From Methanobacterium sp. UBA410 (GTDB taxonomy: Archaea; Methanobacteriota; Methanobacteria; Methanobacteriales; Methanobacteriaceae), in assembly GCA_002498385.1 (NCBI GenBank), contig DAHH01000004.1, forward strand, positions 116,394-161,767: a stretch of 45,374 nucleotides of DNA, given 5' to 3'. Position numbers and translations under genes: made by a program. Positions 1 through 8,652 of this stretch are shown here, piece by piece. Position 1 is the first letter of the stretch. Each line of letters opens with the position of its first letter. The notes under the pieces were generated by a model. It had not been told where the DNA came from, did no database searches, and was given only the letters and a program-made list of their open reading frames with translations.

Positions 1-148
1 CAGTTTACATAACATAATTTGCATGTTAAAATAGATAAAGTTTGAAAAAAAATGTTAATCAACATTTTTAAAACTAAATAGCTAATTATAATGTATAATA
101 TGAAAATTTAAATCATTTCATGCCATGAAGCAGTGATCTGTGTATTTA

Positions 149-180
149 ACATAGTTTTTAGGTGACATAGTTTTTAGGAG
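149..180 (+). repeat. 16-bp tandem repeat carrying a duplicated ribosome site
   Basis: Two adjacent copies of acatagtttttagg(t/a)g differ at one base. Each ends in a Shine-Dalgarno-like core (AGGTG, then AGGAG). The second sits 7 bases before the iorA ATG and is the functional candidate. The first looks like a by-product of the duplication. Confidence 0.75.
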
Positions 181-187
181 AATTTTT

Positions 188-2062
188 ATGAATATAAAAG
201 AAGTTCTGACAGCAGAGGAAAATGAAAAGCTCTTTATGTTGGGCAATGAGGCAGCTGTTCGGGGAGCCCTTGAAGCAGGGGTTGGACTTGCATCAACCTA
301 TCCTGGAACACCTTCATCAGAAATCGGGGATACTTTATCCAAAATAGCAAAGGATGCTGGTCTTTACTTTGAGTTCTCAGCCAACGAAAAGGTTGCTCTT
401 GAAGTGGCTGCAGCTGCAGCAGCATCAGGTTTAAGGTCCTTCACATTCATGAAACACGTTGGAATGAACGTTGCAGCCGACTCTTTCATGAGCCTGGCCT
501 ACACAGGTGTTAAAGGAGGTATGGTGATCTTATCAGCCGACGACCCATCCATATTCTCATCCCAGAACGAACAGGACAACAGGCATTACGCACGCATTGC
601 AAACGTCCCAATGCTAGAACCCTCAAATCCCCAGGAAATAAAAGACTTGATGAAATACGGTTTTGAACTATCTGAGAAATTCGAGACACCAGTGCTCATG
701 CGAACCACCACAAGGGTGTCCCACATGAGGGGAGTTGTGGAAGTGGGTAATTTAGATGGATCCAGAGGTGAGAAGAAAGGATTCTTCAGAAGGGATCCAA
801 AACGCTTTGTACCGGTTCCAGCGGCAGCAGTAGAGATGCACAAAACACTCGTTGAGAAAATGGAAAAAATATCGGAAATTGCCAACAAATCCCCTTTAAA
901 CAGAATATTTGACCGGAACGGTAAGGTTGGTGTTGTAACAAGTGGGAGTGCCTTCAACTACGTTATGGACGCTGTTGAAGAGAACGATCTTGATGTGAAC
1001 GTCCTTAAACTCACAATTTCCTACCCATTCCCTGAAGGCTTGGTTTTGAAATTCGTGGAAAACCTTGAAAGCCTGGTTGTTGTGGAAGAAGTTGACCCTG
1101 TGATGGAAAAGGAAGTTCTTGCAGTGCTTGGAAAGCACGGACTTAAAAAACAGGTCCATGGCAAACTTGACGGCACATTTCCAACCATATACGAGTACAG
1201 CCCTGATATAATCCTTGAAGGACTTAGCAAGGCCCTGAATAAAAACTTAAAACAAAGAAAGGTTTCTAAAACAGAAATACCAATCCCAGCTCGTCCACCA
1301 ACCTTCTGCCCGGGATGCCCCCACAGGGCAACCTATTACTCTGTTAAGAGGGCCATTGAGAATCTGGGACTTGAAGACATTGTGCACCCCAGCGACATTG
1401 GATGCTACACTTTAGGGGTTGCAGCACCTTACAATGCAGCAGATTACCTTCTGTCGATGGGATCAAGTGTGGGCACAAGCTGTGGATTCTCAAAGGCCAC
1501 AGACCAGAGGATAGTGAGCTTTATAGGTGACTCAACCTTTTTCCATGCAGGGATACCACCGCTTCTGAACGCTGTGCACAACAAGAACAGGTTTGTGCTG
1601 GTTATTCTGGATAACAGAACCACCGCAATGACAGGAGGCCAACCTAATCCCGGTATTCCTGTTGATGGAATGGGCGACAAGGCTCCTGAGATATCCATAG
1701 AAGATATTGTAAGGGGAACGGGTGTTAAGTTTTTAAAAATCATAGACCCACTCTTCATGAAAAAATCACAGGAAACAATTGAAGAAGCAATAAAATATGA
1801 TGGAGTGGCAGTTTTAATATCCAGATCCCCCTGTATGCTTATCAAAAGCAAAGAACAGAAGAAACGCGATGTGTACTCTCTCAAGGTTATTGAAGAAAAG
1901 TGTAAAAACTGTGAAAAATGCCTTGAGCTGGCCTGCCCTGCAATCTCAAGCCACAACGGCTCCATCAGTATAGATCAAATGCTATGCAGAAAATGCAATG
2001 TATGCCTACAGGTATGTCCTGAAAGGGCCATTGGGGTAAAGACAGCTTTAAGAAATCAATAG
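188..2062 (+). CDS. iorA: Indolepyruvate ferredoxin oxidoreductase, alpha subunit
   Basis: This is the thiamine-diphosphate subunit of the enzyme that interconverts aryl pyruvates and aryl-acetyl-CoA using ferredoxin, in the cytoplasm. The 624 residues match the family length. The N-terminal pyrimidine-binding region contains TYPGTPSSEIGD (residues 38-49), and the pyrophosphate-binding part carries GDSTFFHAGIP and NRTTAMTGGQPNPG. Two [4Fe-4S] ferredoxin motifs close the protein, with Cys 572/575/578/583 and 600/603/606/610. AGGAG lies 7 bases before the ATG. iorB follows after 98 bases, so the two are probably cotranscribed. In methanogens the enzyme is thought to run reductively, carboxylating aryl-acetyl-CoA to feed aromatic amino acid synthesis. 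The convergent aryl-CoA ligase supports that reading. Confidence 0.95.
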   Translation: MNIKEVLTAEENEKLFMLGNEAAVRGALEAGVGLASTYPGTPSSEIGDTLSKIAKDAGLYFEFSANEKVALEVAAAAAASGLRSFTFMKHVGMNVAADSFMSLAYTGVKGGMVILSADDPSIFSSQNEQDNRHYARIANVPMLEPSNPQEIKDLMKYGFELSEKFETPVLMRTTTRVSHMRGVVEVGNLDGSRGEKKGFFRRDPKRFVPVPAAAVEMHKTLVEKMEKISEIANKSPLNRIFDRNGKVGVVTSGSAFNYVMDAVEENDLDVNVLKLTISYPFPEGLVLKFVENLESLVVVEEVDPVMEKEVLAVLGKHGLKKQVHGKLDGTFPTIYEYSPDIILEGLSKALNKNLKQRKVSKTEIPIPARPPTFCPGCPHRATYYSVKRAIENLGLEDIVHPSDIGCYTLGVAAPYNAADYLLSMGSSVGTSCGFSKATDQRIVSFIGDSTFFHAGIPPLLNAVHNKNRFVLVILDNRTTAMTGGQPNPGIPVDGMGDKAPEISIEDIVRGTGVKFLKIIDPLFMKKSQETIEEAIKYDGVAVLISRSPCMLIKSKEQKKRDVYSLKVIEEKCKNCEKCLELACPAISSHNGSISIDQMLCRKCNVCLQVCPERAIGVKTALRNQ

Positions 2063-2160
2063 TCTTAAAGCTTTTTTAAACCTCTGGATACTAAATTGAA
2101 TATTAATGGTACTGTTCAAATGGTTTAGACGGTAAAACATGTAATTTGAGGAGATAAAAG

Positions 2161-2763
2161 ATGGAATCTTACAATATTTATATTTCAGGTGTTGGAGGAC
2201 AGGGAATCATCAAGACGTCAATCGTAATAGGGGAAGCTGCAATGAAAAGTGGTTTGAACGTTGTGATGAGCGAGATACATGGAATGTCCCAGAGAGGGGG
2301 TGTGGTATCAACCGAGCTTAAGCTGGGTGATGTAAAGAGTCCAATCATAGAAGAGGGGACAGCAGACATGTTGCTTGCTTTCGAACCACTTGAAGCATTG
2401 AGGGCAGTTCCCAAGATAAGCGAAGATGCTTCTATTGTTGTGAACACGTATCCCACCTATCCATTCAACATTAAAGAAAGTTCAGTCCCCTATCCTGATA
2501 TCTCGGTGATTGTGGACGAGCTCAAATCTAAATCAGCCCAAGTATTTGCATTTGATGCTGAAAAATTTGCAAAAGATGCAGGACACATTCTATCGTTGAA
2601 CATGGTCATGCTGGGGGGAGCAGTTGCTGTTCCTGGTTTTCCGCTTGATAAAAAGGTTGTACTGGAATCCATGAAGAACAACCTGCCCGAAAAAAGTTTG
2701 GAGATCAACATGAAGGCGTTTGAGGAAGGATTTCGTTCGTCCAAAAAGATTCAGGTGGACTGA
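2161..2763 (+). CDS. iorB: Indolepyruvate ferredoxin oxidoreductase, beta subunit
   Basis: This is the 200-residue gamma/beta-domain partner of IorA, of the pyruvate ferredoxin oxidoreductase gamma family. The N-terminus has the family signature GVGGQGIIKTS (residues 11-21), and SEIHGMSQRGGVV follows near residue 38. Size and motifs match two-subunit archaeal IOR enzymes. GAGG lies 8 bases before the ATG. A poly-T stretch about 100 bases downstream is a plausible end of the iorAB transcript. Confidence 0.94.
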   Translation: MESYNIYISGVGGQGIIKTSIVIGEAAMKSGLNVVMSEIHGMSQRGGVVSTELKLGDVKSPIIEEGTADMLLAFEPLEALRAVPKISEDASIVVNTYPTYPFNIKESSVPYPDISVIVDELKSKSAQVFAFDAEKFAKDAGHILSLNMVMLGGAVAVPGFPLDKKVVLESMKNNLPEKSLEINMKAFEEGFRSSKKIQVD

Positions 2764-2857
2764 AAATAGTTACCAAACTCTGAACATTCAGGTTTACCTG
2801 AAGGTTAAAGTTTGAGTGATTTGATTACTGTTGAATAAATGTTTAATGCAAAAAAAC

Positions 2858-2878
2858 ATTTTTTTAAAGTTTTTTTTT
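2858..2878 (+). terminator. Poly-T transcription terminator after iorB
   Basis: Two runs of 7 and 9 T separated by AAAG, about 100 bases beyond the iorB stop. Archaeal RNA polymerase typically releases at such U-tracts without needing a hairpin. Confidence 0.5.
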
Positions 2879-2986
2879 AATTTTAAAAAATTTATCTTTT
2901 TTGAATATTAATTTTGAGTTATCTCATTACCTATCTGTTTTTGGTGTGACATTGCTAAGTTTAGCATTATCCTGTATTTGTTGTTT

Positions 2987-3115
2987 ATGCATTCAATAGA
3001 TAGATTTTATTCTTATTTCGATATTGTAGCTTTTTTAGTGCTCATAATTCTTTTCGTTGTACTTTATCAGCGCAGACATGAAAATCCTAAAATGCCCTGG
3101 AAAGAGGGATGGTGA
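2987..3115 (+). CDS. Candidate 42-residue single-pass membrane protein
   Basis: A short open frame encodes one clear transmembrane helix (DIVAFLVLIILFVVLYQ, about residues 12-28). It is flanked by a short N-terminus and a basic, Trp-ending tail (RRHENPKMPWKEGW). The order of hydrophobic core then positive charges suggests N-out/C-in topology. No convincing ribosome site precedes the ATG at 2987. The frame is open back to 2918 but has no earlier ATG. I do not recognise a family. It could be a real microprotein or the tail of a lost gene. Confidence 0.4.
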   Translation: MHSIDRFYSYFDIVAFLVLIILFVVLYQRRHENPKMPWKEGW

Positions 3116-3150
3116 ATTTATGAACTTTTGTGATGTTATTTTTTTGTAGG

Positions 3151-3466
3151 TTAACTTATTTTTTTCCCAATATAACCTCCAATGGTTGCAGGTAAAATTG
3201 TTATTAATATTAAACCTAATACACCCCAATTAAATCATAGTTCATTGGTCTAAAAGAAAATAATAAGAACAATGATGATGCAATTATTCCTGCAAAAACA
3301 CCATAAGTTATCTTTTTTTCTTTAGCATAATTTGTAGCTATATATCCTCCAACAGTCCCCCAATGACATAGCCTACTTCAGGTATGAACATCAATATAAA
3401 ACCGGTAGCACCACCAATACCTACTGTGAAGACAGGATTTGTCCATTTTGATTCATGTTTTAACAT
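3151..3466 (-). pseudogene. Frameshifted small multi-pass membrane protein (DUF5518-like)
   Basis: Reading from ATG at 3466 gives a hydrophobic protein (GIGGATGFILMFIPEVGYVIG) that breaks at a 5-G run (3357-3361). The frame continues one base over as TVGGYIATNYAKEKKITYGV. It breaks again at a 4-G run (3224-3227) and resumes as VLGLILITILPATIGGYIGKK before a stop at 3151. Restoring one G at each site gives about 105 residues with four hydrophobic segments and repeated GG-Y-I motifs, resembling small glycine-rich archaeal membrane proteins such as DUF5518. Both lesions are single-base losses in G runs, so sequencing error is a real alternative to pseudogenisation. Confidence 0.65.
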
Positions 3467-3515
3467 GATTCTTCTTTAGCTGTATCCTTGATTTAACTAC
3501 CGGTTTTCAGGAAAA

Positions 3516-3944
3516 TTAAATACTGTAAACCTCTTCCTCACTTAAAACATCAGCGTTACCATTTTTAAGTGCTTCAAGTCCTGCATCAATGTTTTCAGGG
3601 TGTAAAACAACAATTGCCCTGTTTTTGTTCTGTTCAACAAATGCGTAGAGATATTCAAGGTTTATACCTGATTTGTTGAGGATCTTGAGGATCTTGTTGA
3701 GTCCTCCTGGTTTGTCGGTGATTCCAACAGCTATGACTTCCCCTACCTTAACGAGGAATCCATTTTCCTCGAGCACTTCCCGTGCTCTGTCTGGCTCCGG
3801 CACAACAAGTCTTAAAATTCCGAAATCTGATGTATCTGCAAGTGAAAGTGCCCTTATGTTAATTTCTGCTTTTTCAAGAACATCCAGTGCTTTCCACATT
3901 CTACCTTTTTTATTTTCCAAAAATATTGACAGCTGTTTTATCAT
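3516..3944 (-). CDS. Tandem ACT-domain amino-acid-binding regulatory protein
   Basis: About 142 residues form two ACT-type repeats. The first is KQLSIFLENKKGRMWKALDVL and the second begins near residue 73 at VGITDKPGGLNKILKILN. ACT pairs bind amino acids and usually regulate an enzyme. Standalone versions sit beside phenylacetate-CoA ligase genes in many archaea and bacteria. The paaK gene lies 60 bases upstream on the same strand, so the two probably form an operon and this protein may sense an aromatic amino acid. ATG at 3944 is preferred over the one at 3950, because GGAAGG directly abuts the latter. Confidence 0.85.
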   Translation of the reverse strand: MIKQLSIFLENKKGRMWKALDVLEKAEINIRALSLADTSDFGILRLVVPEPDRAREVLEENGFLVKVGEVIAVGITDKPGGLNKILKILNKSGINLEYLYAFVEQNKNRAIVVLHPENIDAGLEALKNGNADVLSEEEVYSI

Positions 3945-4004
3945 GCTCATCCTTCCGTGTTTTTTTTATCCGTATTTATGATTTCCATATTTTACAGGTG
4001 ACGT

Positions 4005-5303
4005 CTATAAATCCCTTTTATCTATAACTCTAACAGCTTTTCCCTCACTTCTGGGGAGGCTTCTTGGTTCCACAAGCGTTACATTCACTCTCAAACCAAT
4101 TTCACTGTGGACTCTCTCCTCAATTTTTCGAGTTATCCCCACAAGTTCCTTGACTTCATCTGAAAAGAGTTCTTGGGATGCTTCAACCTGAATTTCCAGT
4201 TCATCAAGCTGTTCTGGCCTCGTAACTATGATCTGGTAGTGGGGTTCAAGTCCATCTATCTTGAATAGCGCTTTCTCTATCTGGGACGGGAAGATTGAAA
4301 CTCCCCGGATCTTCAACATGTCGTCTGAACGTCCTGTAACCCTGTCCATCTTTACAAGTGTCCTTCCACATTTACATTTACCCCTTCTCAGGGTTGTAAT
4401 GTCCTTTGTACGGAACCTTAAAAGGGGCATGCCCTTACGTGTCAGTGTTGTAATTACAAGTTCCCCCTTCTCTCCATCTGGCAGTGTTTCAAGGGTCTGG
4501 GGGTCTATGATCTCGGGGTAGAAATGGTCCTCAAAGATGTGCAGTCCGTCCTGTTCGGCACATTCAATACCCACTCCGGGACCCATTACCTCTGTAAGTC
4601 CATAAATATTGTATGCTGGGGCGTTAAATTTTTCTTCAAGTTTTTCACGCATTTCCTGGGTCCATCCTTCAGCACCAAATCCTATAGCTTTCAGTTTCAG
4701 ATCCTTCAAATCCATGCCATCGTCCATGAACTCCTCTGCAAGGTAAAGCCCGTAAGATGGTGTTACAACCAGAAAGGTTGTACCAAAGTCCCGCATAATC
4801 TCCATCTGCCTTCTGGACTGTCCCGTTGAGATTGGGATCACGGTTGCCCCGATCTTCTGGGCACCGTAGTGAACCCCAAAACCACCGGTGAAAAGGCCGT
4901 AACCATGTGTGTTCTGGATAACATCCTCATCTGTAACTCCAGCCATAGTTAAACCTCGAGCCATGCATTCACTCCAGATTTCAAGGTCTCCCCTTGTGTA
5001 CCCTGATACCGTGGGTTTTCCAGTCGTTCCCGAAGATGTGTGCACCTCAACTATCTCCTTTCGGGGAACCGCAAACATTCCAAAGGGATAAGCCCCCCTT
5101 AAATCAGTTTTGGTGGTGTATGGAATCTTCTCTATATCCTTTAAAGTCTTTATATCCTCTGGACTGATTCCAGTTTCATCAAAACGCTTTCTGTAATAAG
5201 GTACATTTTCGTAGGCCCTCTTCACAACGTCCTGTAATCGTTTAAGCTGTAACTTTCTCTTGTCTTCATCTGCCATGCATTCTACTTCTTCATTCCAGAT
5301 CAT
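4005..5303 (-). CDS. paaK: Phenylacetate-CoA ligase family protein (aryl-acid CoA ligase)
   Basis: This 432-residue AMP-forming ligase activates an aryl acetate to its CoA thioester with ATP. The P-loop-like motif SSGTTGKPTVSGYT lies at residues 90-103 and the adenylate-binding YGLTEVMGPGVG near residue 235. The C-terminal lid contains GRSDDMLKIRGVSIFPSQIE. CKCGR within the late core matches family members. Length agrees with PaaK (about 430). GGGGAT just upstream supports the ATG at 5303. It lies convergent to iorAB and upstream of the ACT gene. Its product would be the substrate for reductive carboxylation by IOR. The actual acid (phenyl-, indole- or hydroxyphenylacetate) cannot be told from sequence. 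Confidence 0.9.
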   Translation of the reverse strand: MIWNEEVECMADEDKRKLQLKRLQDVVKRAYENVPYYRKRFDETGISPEDIKTLKDIEKIPYTTKTDLRGAYPFGMFAVPRKEIVEVHTSSGTTGKPTVSGYTRGDLEIWSECMARGLTMAGVTDEDVIQNTHGYGLFTGGFGVHYGAQKIGATVIPISTGQSRRQMEIMRDFGTTFLVVTPSYGLYLAEEFMDDGMDLKDLKLKAIGFGAEGWTQEMREKLEEKFNAPAYNIYGLTEVMGPGVGIECAEQDGLHIFEDHFYPEIIDPQTLETLPDGEKGELVITTLTRKGMPLLRFRTKDITTLRRGKCKCGRTLVKMDRVTGRSDDMLKIRGVSIFPSQIEKALFKIDGLEPHYQIIVTRPEQLDELEIQVEASQELFSDEVKELVGITRKIEERVHSEIGLRVNVTLVEPRSLPRSEGKAVRVIDKRDL

Positions 5304-5970
5304 TCTATCCCCTGTTGTATATATTTAAGATGCAAAATTTGGATCTTGAAACAATGTATTTTTATATCCTGTTTATATCTGGTTTTTCACAGTTTTAGAT
5401 AATTTAATGTGTTATTTTTTTCATTTGGTGTAATTTTATGGCCCTGCAATTATCCTATTTAGGATTTAATTTTCTTACCACTTAAAAATCTGTAAAATCA
5501 TGTTGAATAAATCGTGTTAAACCACTTTAAAACATTATTTTTTAAAGGATTTACCATCCAAATGCATTGGACATCTATTAATTAAATAATTCCATTTGAA
5601 TAAATCCTATAATTTCATTTGAATGAATTCATTTGAGAATTATGGAGGAAAGATTTATAAACGTTACCATAAATTTTTTGTAGTATTTCTTTTTGTTTTA
5701 ATACACAGTTGAAAGGAGTTACATCAATTTACTACACACTTGAGAGGAGTTACATCAAAAGTTATTGGTCTTAAACATTTTTATAGTGGCATGATTAATA
5801 GAGGCTTGTAAAAAGATGAATATAAAGCAGGAAGTTAAGGAAGGGTTAATGGGACAATATTTTTCATGGTTTTATCTATTTCTTCGATATTGATCATTGA
5901 TTTAGTACACCCCTTTAAAACGCCTTAAAATTGGTAAAAAAATAATTAAGACAGATTAAGGAGGCGGATT
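5304..5970. other. Divergent regulatory region between paaK and the symporter
   Basis: This AT-rich stretch holds the promoters of paaK (leftward) and the symporter (rightward). It carries a pair of long direct repeats (5703-5758), described separately. A 25-codon open frame at 5816-5893 has no sign of being real. GGAGG lies just before the symporter ATG. Confidence 0.6.
5703..5758 (+). promoter_or_regulatory. Direct-repeat pair, candidate operator of the symporter gene
   Basis: Two 25-base copies (5703-5727 and 5734-5758) differ at two positions. Both share the core aggagttacatcaa, and their starts are 31 bases apart, about three helical turns. That spacing would put two bound regulators on the same DNA face. 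Each copy contains AGGAG, but no start codon follows, so they are not ribosome sites. The repeat lies about 210 bases before the symporter gene. Confidence 0.5.
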
Positions 5971-7560
5971 ATGAATATTTTGATATTAAGTGTAGTTGTA
6001 TTGATATACCTCCTCATGGTGGGATACGTTGGATACGTTGCCTGGAAGCGAACCAGCAGTTCTGAAGATTACATGGTTGCAGGCAGAAACACCCACCCTT
6101 ACATCATGGCCCTGAGCTACGGAGCTACATTTATAAGCACGGCGGCCATTGTGGGTTTTGGAGGTGTTGCAGGACAATTTGGAATGGGAATCTTGTGGCT
6201 TGTTTTTTTAAACATATTAATCGGTATATTTATAGCATTTGTCTTTTTTGGAAAACGTACACGGAGAATGGGAAAGAAAATGGGTGCATTAACTTTCCCA
6301 GAGTTTTTATCCAAAAGATTTAACAGTAAATTTATCCAGTACTTCAGTGGAATTGTAATATTTGGGGCTATGCCCCTCTATGCATCGGTTGTTCTTATAG
6401 GTGCGGCGAGGTTCATGGAAACCACGCTTGCAATGAATTTTGACATTGCATTGTTGATAATGGCCGCCATTATTGGAATATATGTTATATTCGGTGGTAT
6501 AAAGGGTGTTATGTATACAGATGCCCTTCAAGGGACTATAATGTTCGTGGGAATGTTAATTTTGCTCGGTACAATTTACTGGACACTTGGAGGTGTGAGT
6601 GCAGCCCATCAGGCCCTGACCAACATGGCCTATCTAACTCCACAGAGTGTGGTAGCTCAAGGAGGAACAGGATGGACCTCTTTCCCTGTACTTGGAAGTG
6701 CATGGTGGTGGACCCTGGTATCGAGTGTAATACTTGGTGTGGGAATAGGTGCCCTGGCCCAGCCCCAGCTGGCAGTAAGGTTCATGACAGTTGAATCAGA
6801 CAGGGAACTTAACAGAGCAGTGCTTATAGGAGGAGTTTTCATATTCGTTATGACCTTTACAGCATACGTTGTAGGTGCATTATCAAACGTCTACTTCTTC
6901 CAGCACTTGGGACAACTGGCTGTACAGGCTGTAAATGGCAATGTGGACTCCATAATACCTTTATTTATCAATAAAGCCATGCCAGAATGGTTTTCGTATC
7001 TTTTCATGCTCACTCTGCTTGCAGCCGCCATGTCAACAATAAGTGCCCAGTTCCATGTTCAGGGAACAGCTGTAGGTCATGATATATATGAAACACTCAG
7101 AGGCAAGAAATCCGGAAAAACAGTTTCAATAACCCGTATAGGAATCTTAATTTCGGTTATAATTGCAGTGGTGCTTGCATTCATCCTTCCAGGAAGTGTT
7201 GTGGCCCAGGGAACATCCATATTCTTTGGACTGTGTGCATCAGCATTTCTTCCAATGTTCACATGCGCACTCTTCTGGAAACGCGCAACCAAACCAGGGG
7301 CAATAGCAGGACTCCTTACAGGAACCTTTGTAAGCCTCTTCTGGCTTTTGTTTATCCATCAGAAAGAAGCCGCAGGTATAGGGCTTTGCAAACTGATTAC
7401 AGGAAGCACTGTGCTCATAAAAACCATGCCATGGCCTGTTGTTGACCCAATAGTGGTGGCACTGCCTCTGGCATTTGTGGTGACGATTGTTGTAAGCATT
7501 TTAACCAAGCCGCCTGAAAAAGATGCTCTGGACAGTTGTTTCGGAGAAAATCCAGATTAA
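5971..7560 (+). CDS. Sodium:solute symporter family (SSS) permease
   Basis: This 529-residue integral membrane protein has about 13 hydrophobic helices. The N-terminus shows the typical SSS pattern SSSEDYMVAGRNTHPYI after the first helix, then SYGATFISTAAIVGFGG, where family members bind sodium. The signature GGIKGVMYTDALQG follows near residue 170. Related archaeal genes are often labelled pantothenate or proline permease, but substrate cannot be read from sequence. Its position beside aryl-CoA ligase and IOR genes suggests uptake of an aryl acid or another carboxylate. GGAGG precedes the ATG, and a direct-repeat pair upstream may regulate it. No small accessory gene is adjacent, although an orphan one lies at 13492. 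Confidence 0.88.
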   Translation: MNILILSVVVLIYLLMVGYVGYVAWKRTSSSEDYMVAGRNTHPYIMALSYGATFISTAAIVGFGGVAGQFGMGILWLVFLNILIGIFIAFVFFGKRTRRMGKKMGALTFPEFLSKRFNSKFIQYFSGIVIFGAMPLYASVVLIGAARFMETTLAMNFDIALLIMAAIIGIYVIFGGIKGVMYTDALQGTIMFVGMLILLGTIYWTLGGVSAAHQALTNMAYLTPQSVVAQGGTGWTSFPVLGSAWWWTLVSSVILGVGIGALAQPQLAVRFMTVESDRELNRAVLIGGVFIFVMTFTAYVVGALSNVYFFQHLGQLAVQAVNGNVDSIIPLFINKAMPEWFSYLFMLTLLAAAMSTISAQFHVQGTAVGHDIYETLRGKKSGKTVSITRIGILISVIIAVVLAFILPGSVVAQGTSIFFGLCASAFLPMFTCALFWKRATKPGAIAGLLTGTFVSLFWLLFIHQKEAAGIGLCKLITGSTVLIKTMPWPVVDPIVVALPLAFVVTIVVSILTKPPEKDALDSCFGENPD

Positions 7561-7681
7561 AATTGGGAGGAGATCATTGGGATTTCTTTAATCTGATTGG
7601 ATTTTTTTTAGATGGGGGATCTAATATCTTAATCTTTTTTTACAATTTTTTTTATTTCTGATCCCCTCTTCAAAACTTAAG

Positions 7682-7689
7682 TATATAAA
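7682..7689 (+). promoter_or_regulatory. TATA box for the metallo-hydrolase gene
   Basis: TATATAAA is centred about 24 bases before the ATG at 7709, so transcription would start at or next to the start codon. A leaderless mRNA is likely, in line with the poor ribosome site. Confidence 0.55.
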
Positions 7690-7708
7690 GACATTTAAGG
7701 TTGTAAAC

Positions 7709-8560
7709 ATGAAAAGGAGCATATTTACGGTTAAAAAGAGTTCAATGAAAAGTTGGAATGAGATCTTCAGAAACCAGCGCCCTGTAAAGGTTAAAAGTTT
7801 TAAAACAGGTACTGTGATTATAAACAGGCGCGGAACAATCAACCCAAACCATTCTAAGATTCATGATCTTGAGGATAAAGAACTGGAAGTTCCAATAATG
7901 GCCCATTGGATACACCATGAAGATTTTGGAGATTATTTGATAGATGCAGGTCTTGACGCCTCTTATTTTAAAGATCCAAGGGGAAATGTAAGGGGAATCC
8001 TTGCAGGGTTCCTTGCAGATGAATTTCACCAGGATGAAAATCAGAACATTGCATTTCACCTTCAGAAAAATCAGGTAAAACTTAAAGGGGTTTTTTTAAG
8101 TCATTTACATTCAGATCACATGGCAGGAATTCGTGAACTTCCAAAAAACATCCCCTACGTGGTGGGAAAAGGCGAAAAATACTTTGAGTACAAACCATTT
8201 CTCTATGGAAACTACCTTAAAGGGATAAACCTTCATGAAATCGATTTTTCTACTGTAGAACCTATACGTCCCTTGGGGCTGAGCGTGGACTTACTGGGTG
8301 ATGGTTCGCTCTGGGCTGTTTCAACGCCAGGCCACACTCGCGGACACATGTCGTTTGTTGTCAACGGCTTTGAAGGGCCAGTTTTCCTTACAACAGATGC
8401 CTGTTTTATAAGGGAGGGTCTTGAACTGGGTGTGGCCTCCTCAGATTACACGTGGAATGTTAAAATGGCCCAGAACAGTCTTGATAAAATTTTAGAGTTT
8501 TTGAAGGAGCATCCTGAAGTTAAGGTTGTTTGTGGGCACGAAGATCCAAATGCTGATTGA
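7709..8560 (+). CDS. Metallo-beta-lactamase-fold hydrolase (AHL-lactonase-like)
   Basis: This is a 283-residue cytoplasmic hydrolase. The metal-binding motif HLHSDH is at residues 132-137. Further ligands are likely His209 in GHTRGH, Asp230 in TTDAC and His277 in GHEDP. The layout is that of the N-acyl-homoserine-lactonase-like branch, but the true substrate is unknown. The first ~25 residues are basic and may not belong to the conserved domain, and internal Met codons are alternative starts. If 7709 is correct, the mRNA is probably leaderless. It appears monocistronic. Confidence 0.85.
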   Translation: MKRSIFTVKKSSMKSWNEIFRNQRPVKVKSFKTGTVIINRRGTINPNHSKIHDLEDKELEVPIMAHWIHHEDFGDYLIDAGLDASYFKDPRGNVRGILAGFLADEFHQDENQNIAFHLQKNQVKLKGVFLSHLHSDHMAGIRELPKNIPYVVGKGEKYFEYKPFLYGNYLKGINLHEIDFSTVEPIRPLGLSVDLLGDGSLWAVSTPGHTRGHMSFVVNGFEGPVFLTTDACFIREGLELGVASSDYTWNVKMAQNSLDKILEFLKEHPEVKVVCGHEDPNAD

Positions 8561-8652
8561 ACAGAACTGTTTTAAAGGCTATTTTTTTAAATTTTTCTTG
8601 TGAATTTTTGATTTTTTTTAGTTTTTAGATCATTCCTTTAGATTATCTGCCT

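Noticed and set aside
5816..5893. 25-codon frame before the symporter as a possible accessory protein
   Set aside because: Does not show the DPW...LC...NWN pattern of symporter accessory proteins and lacks a convincing helix.
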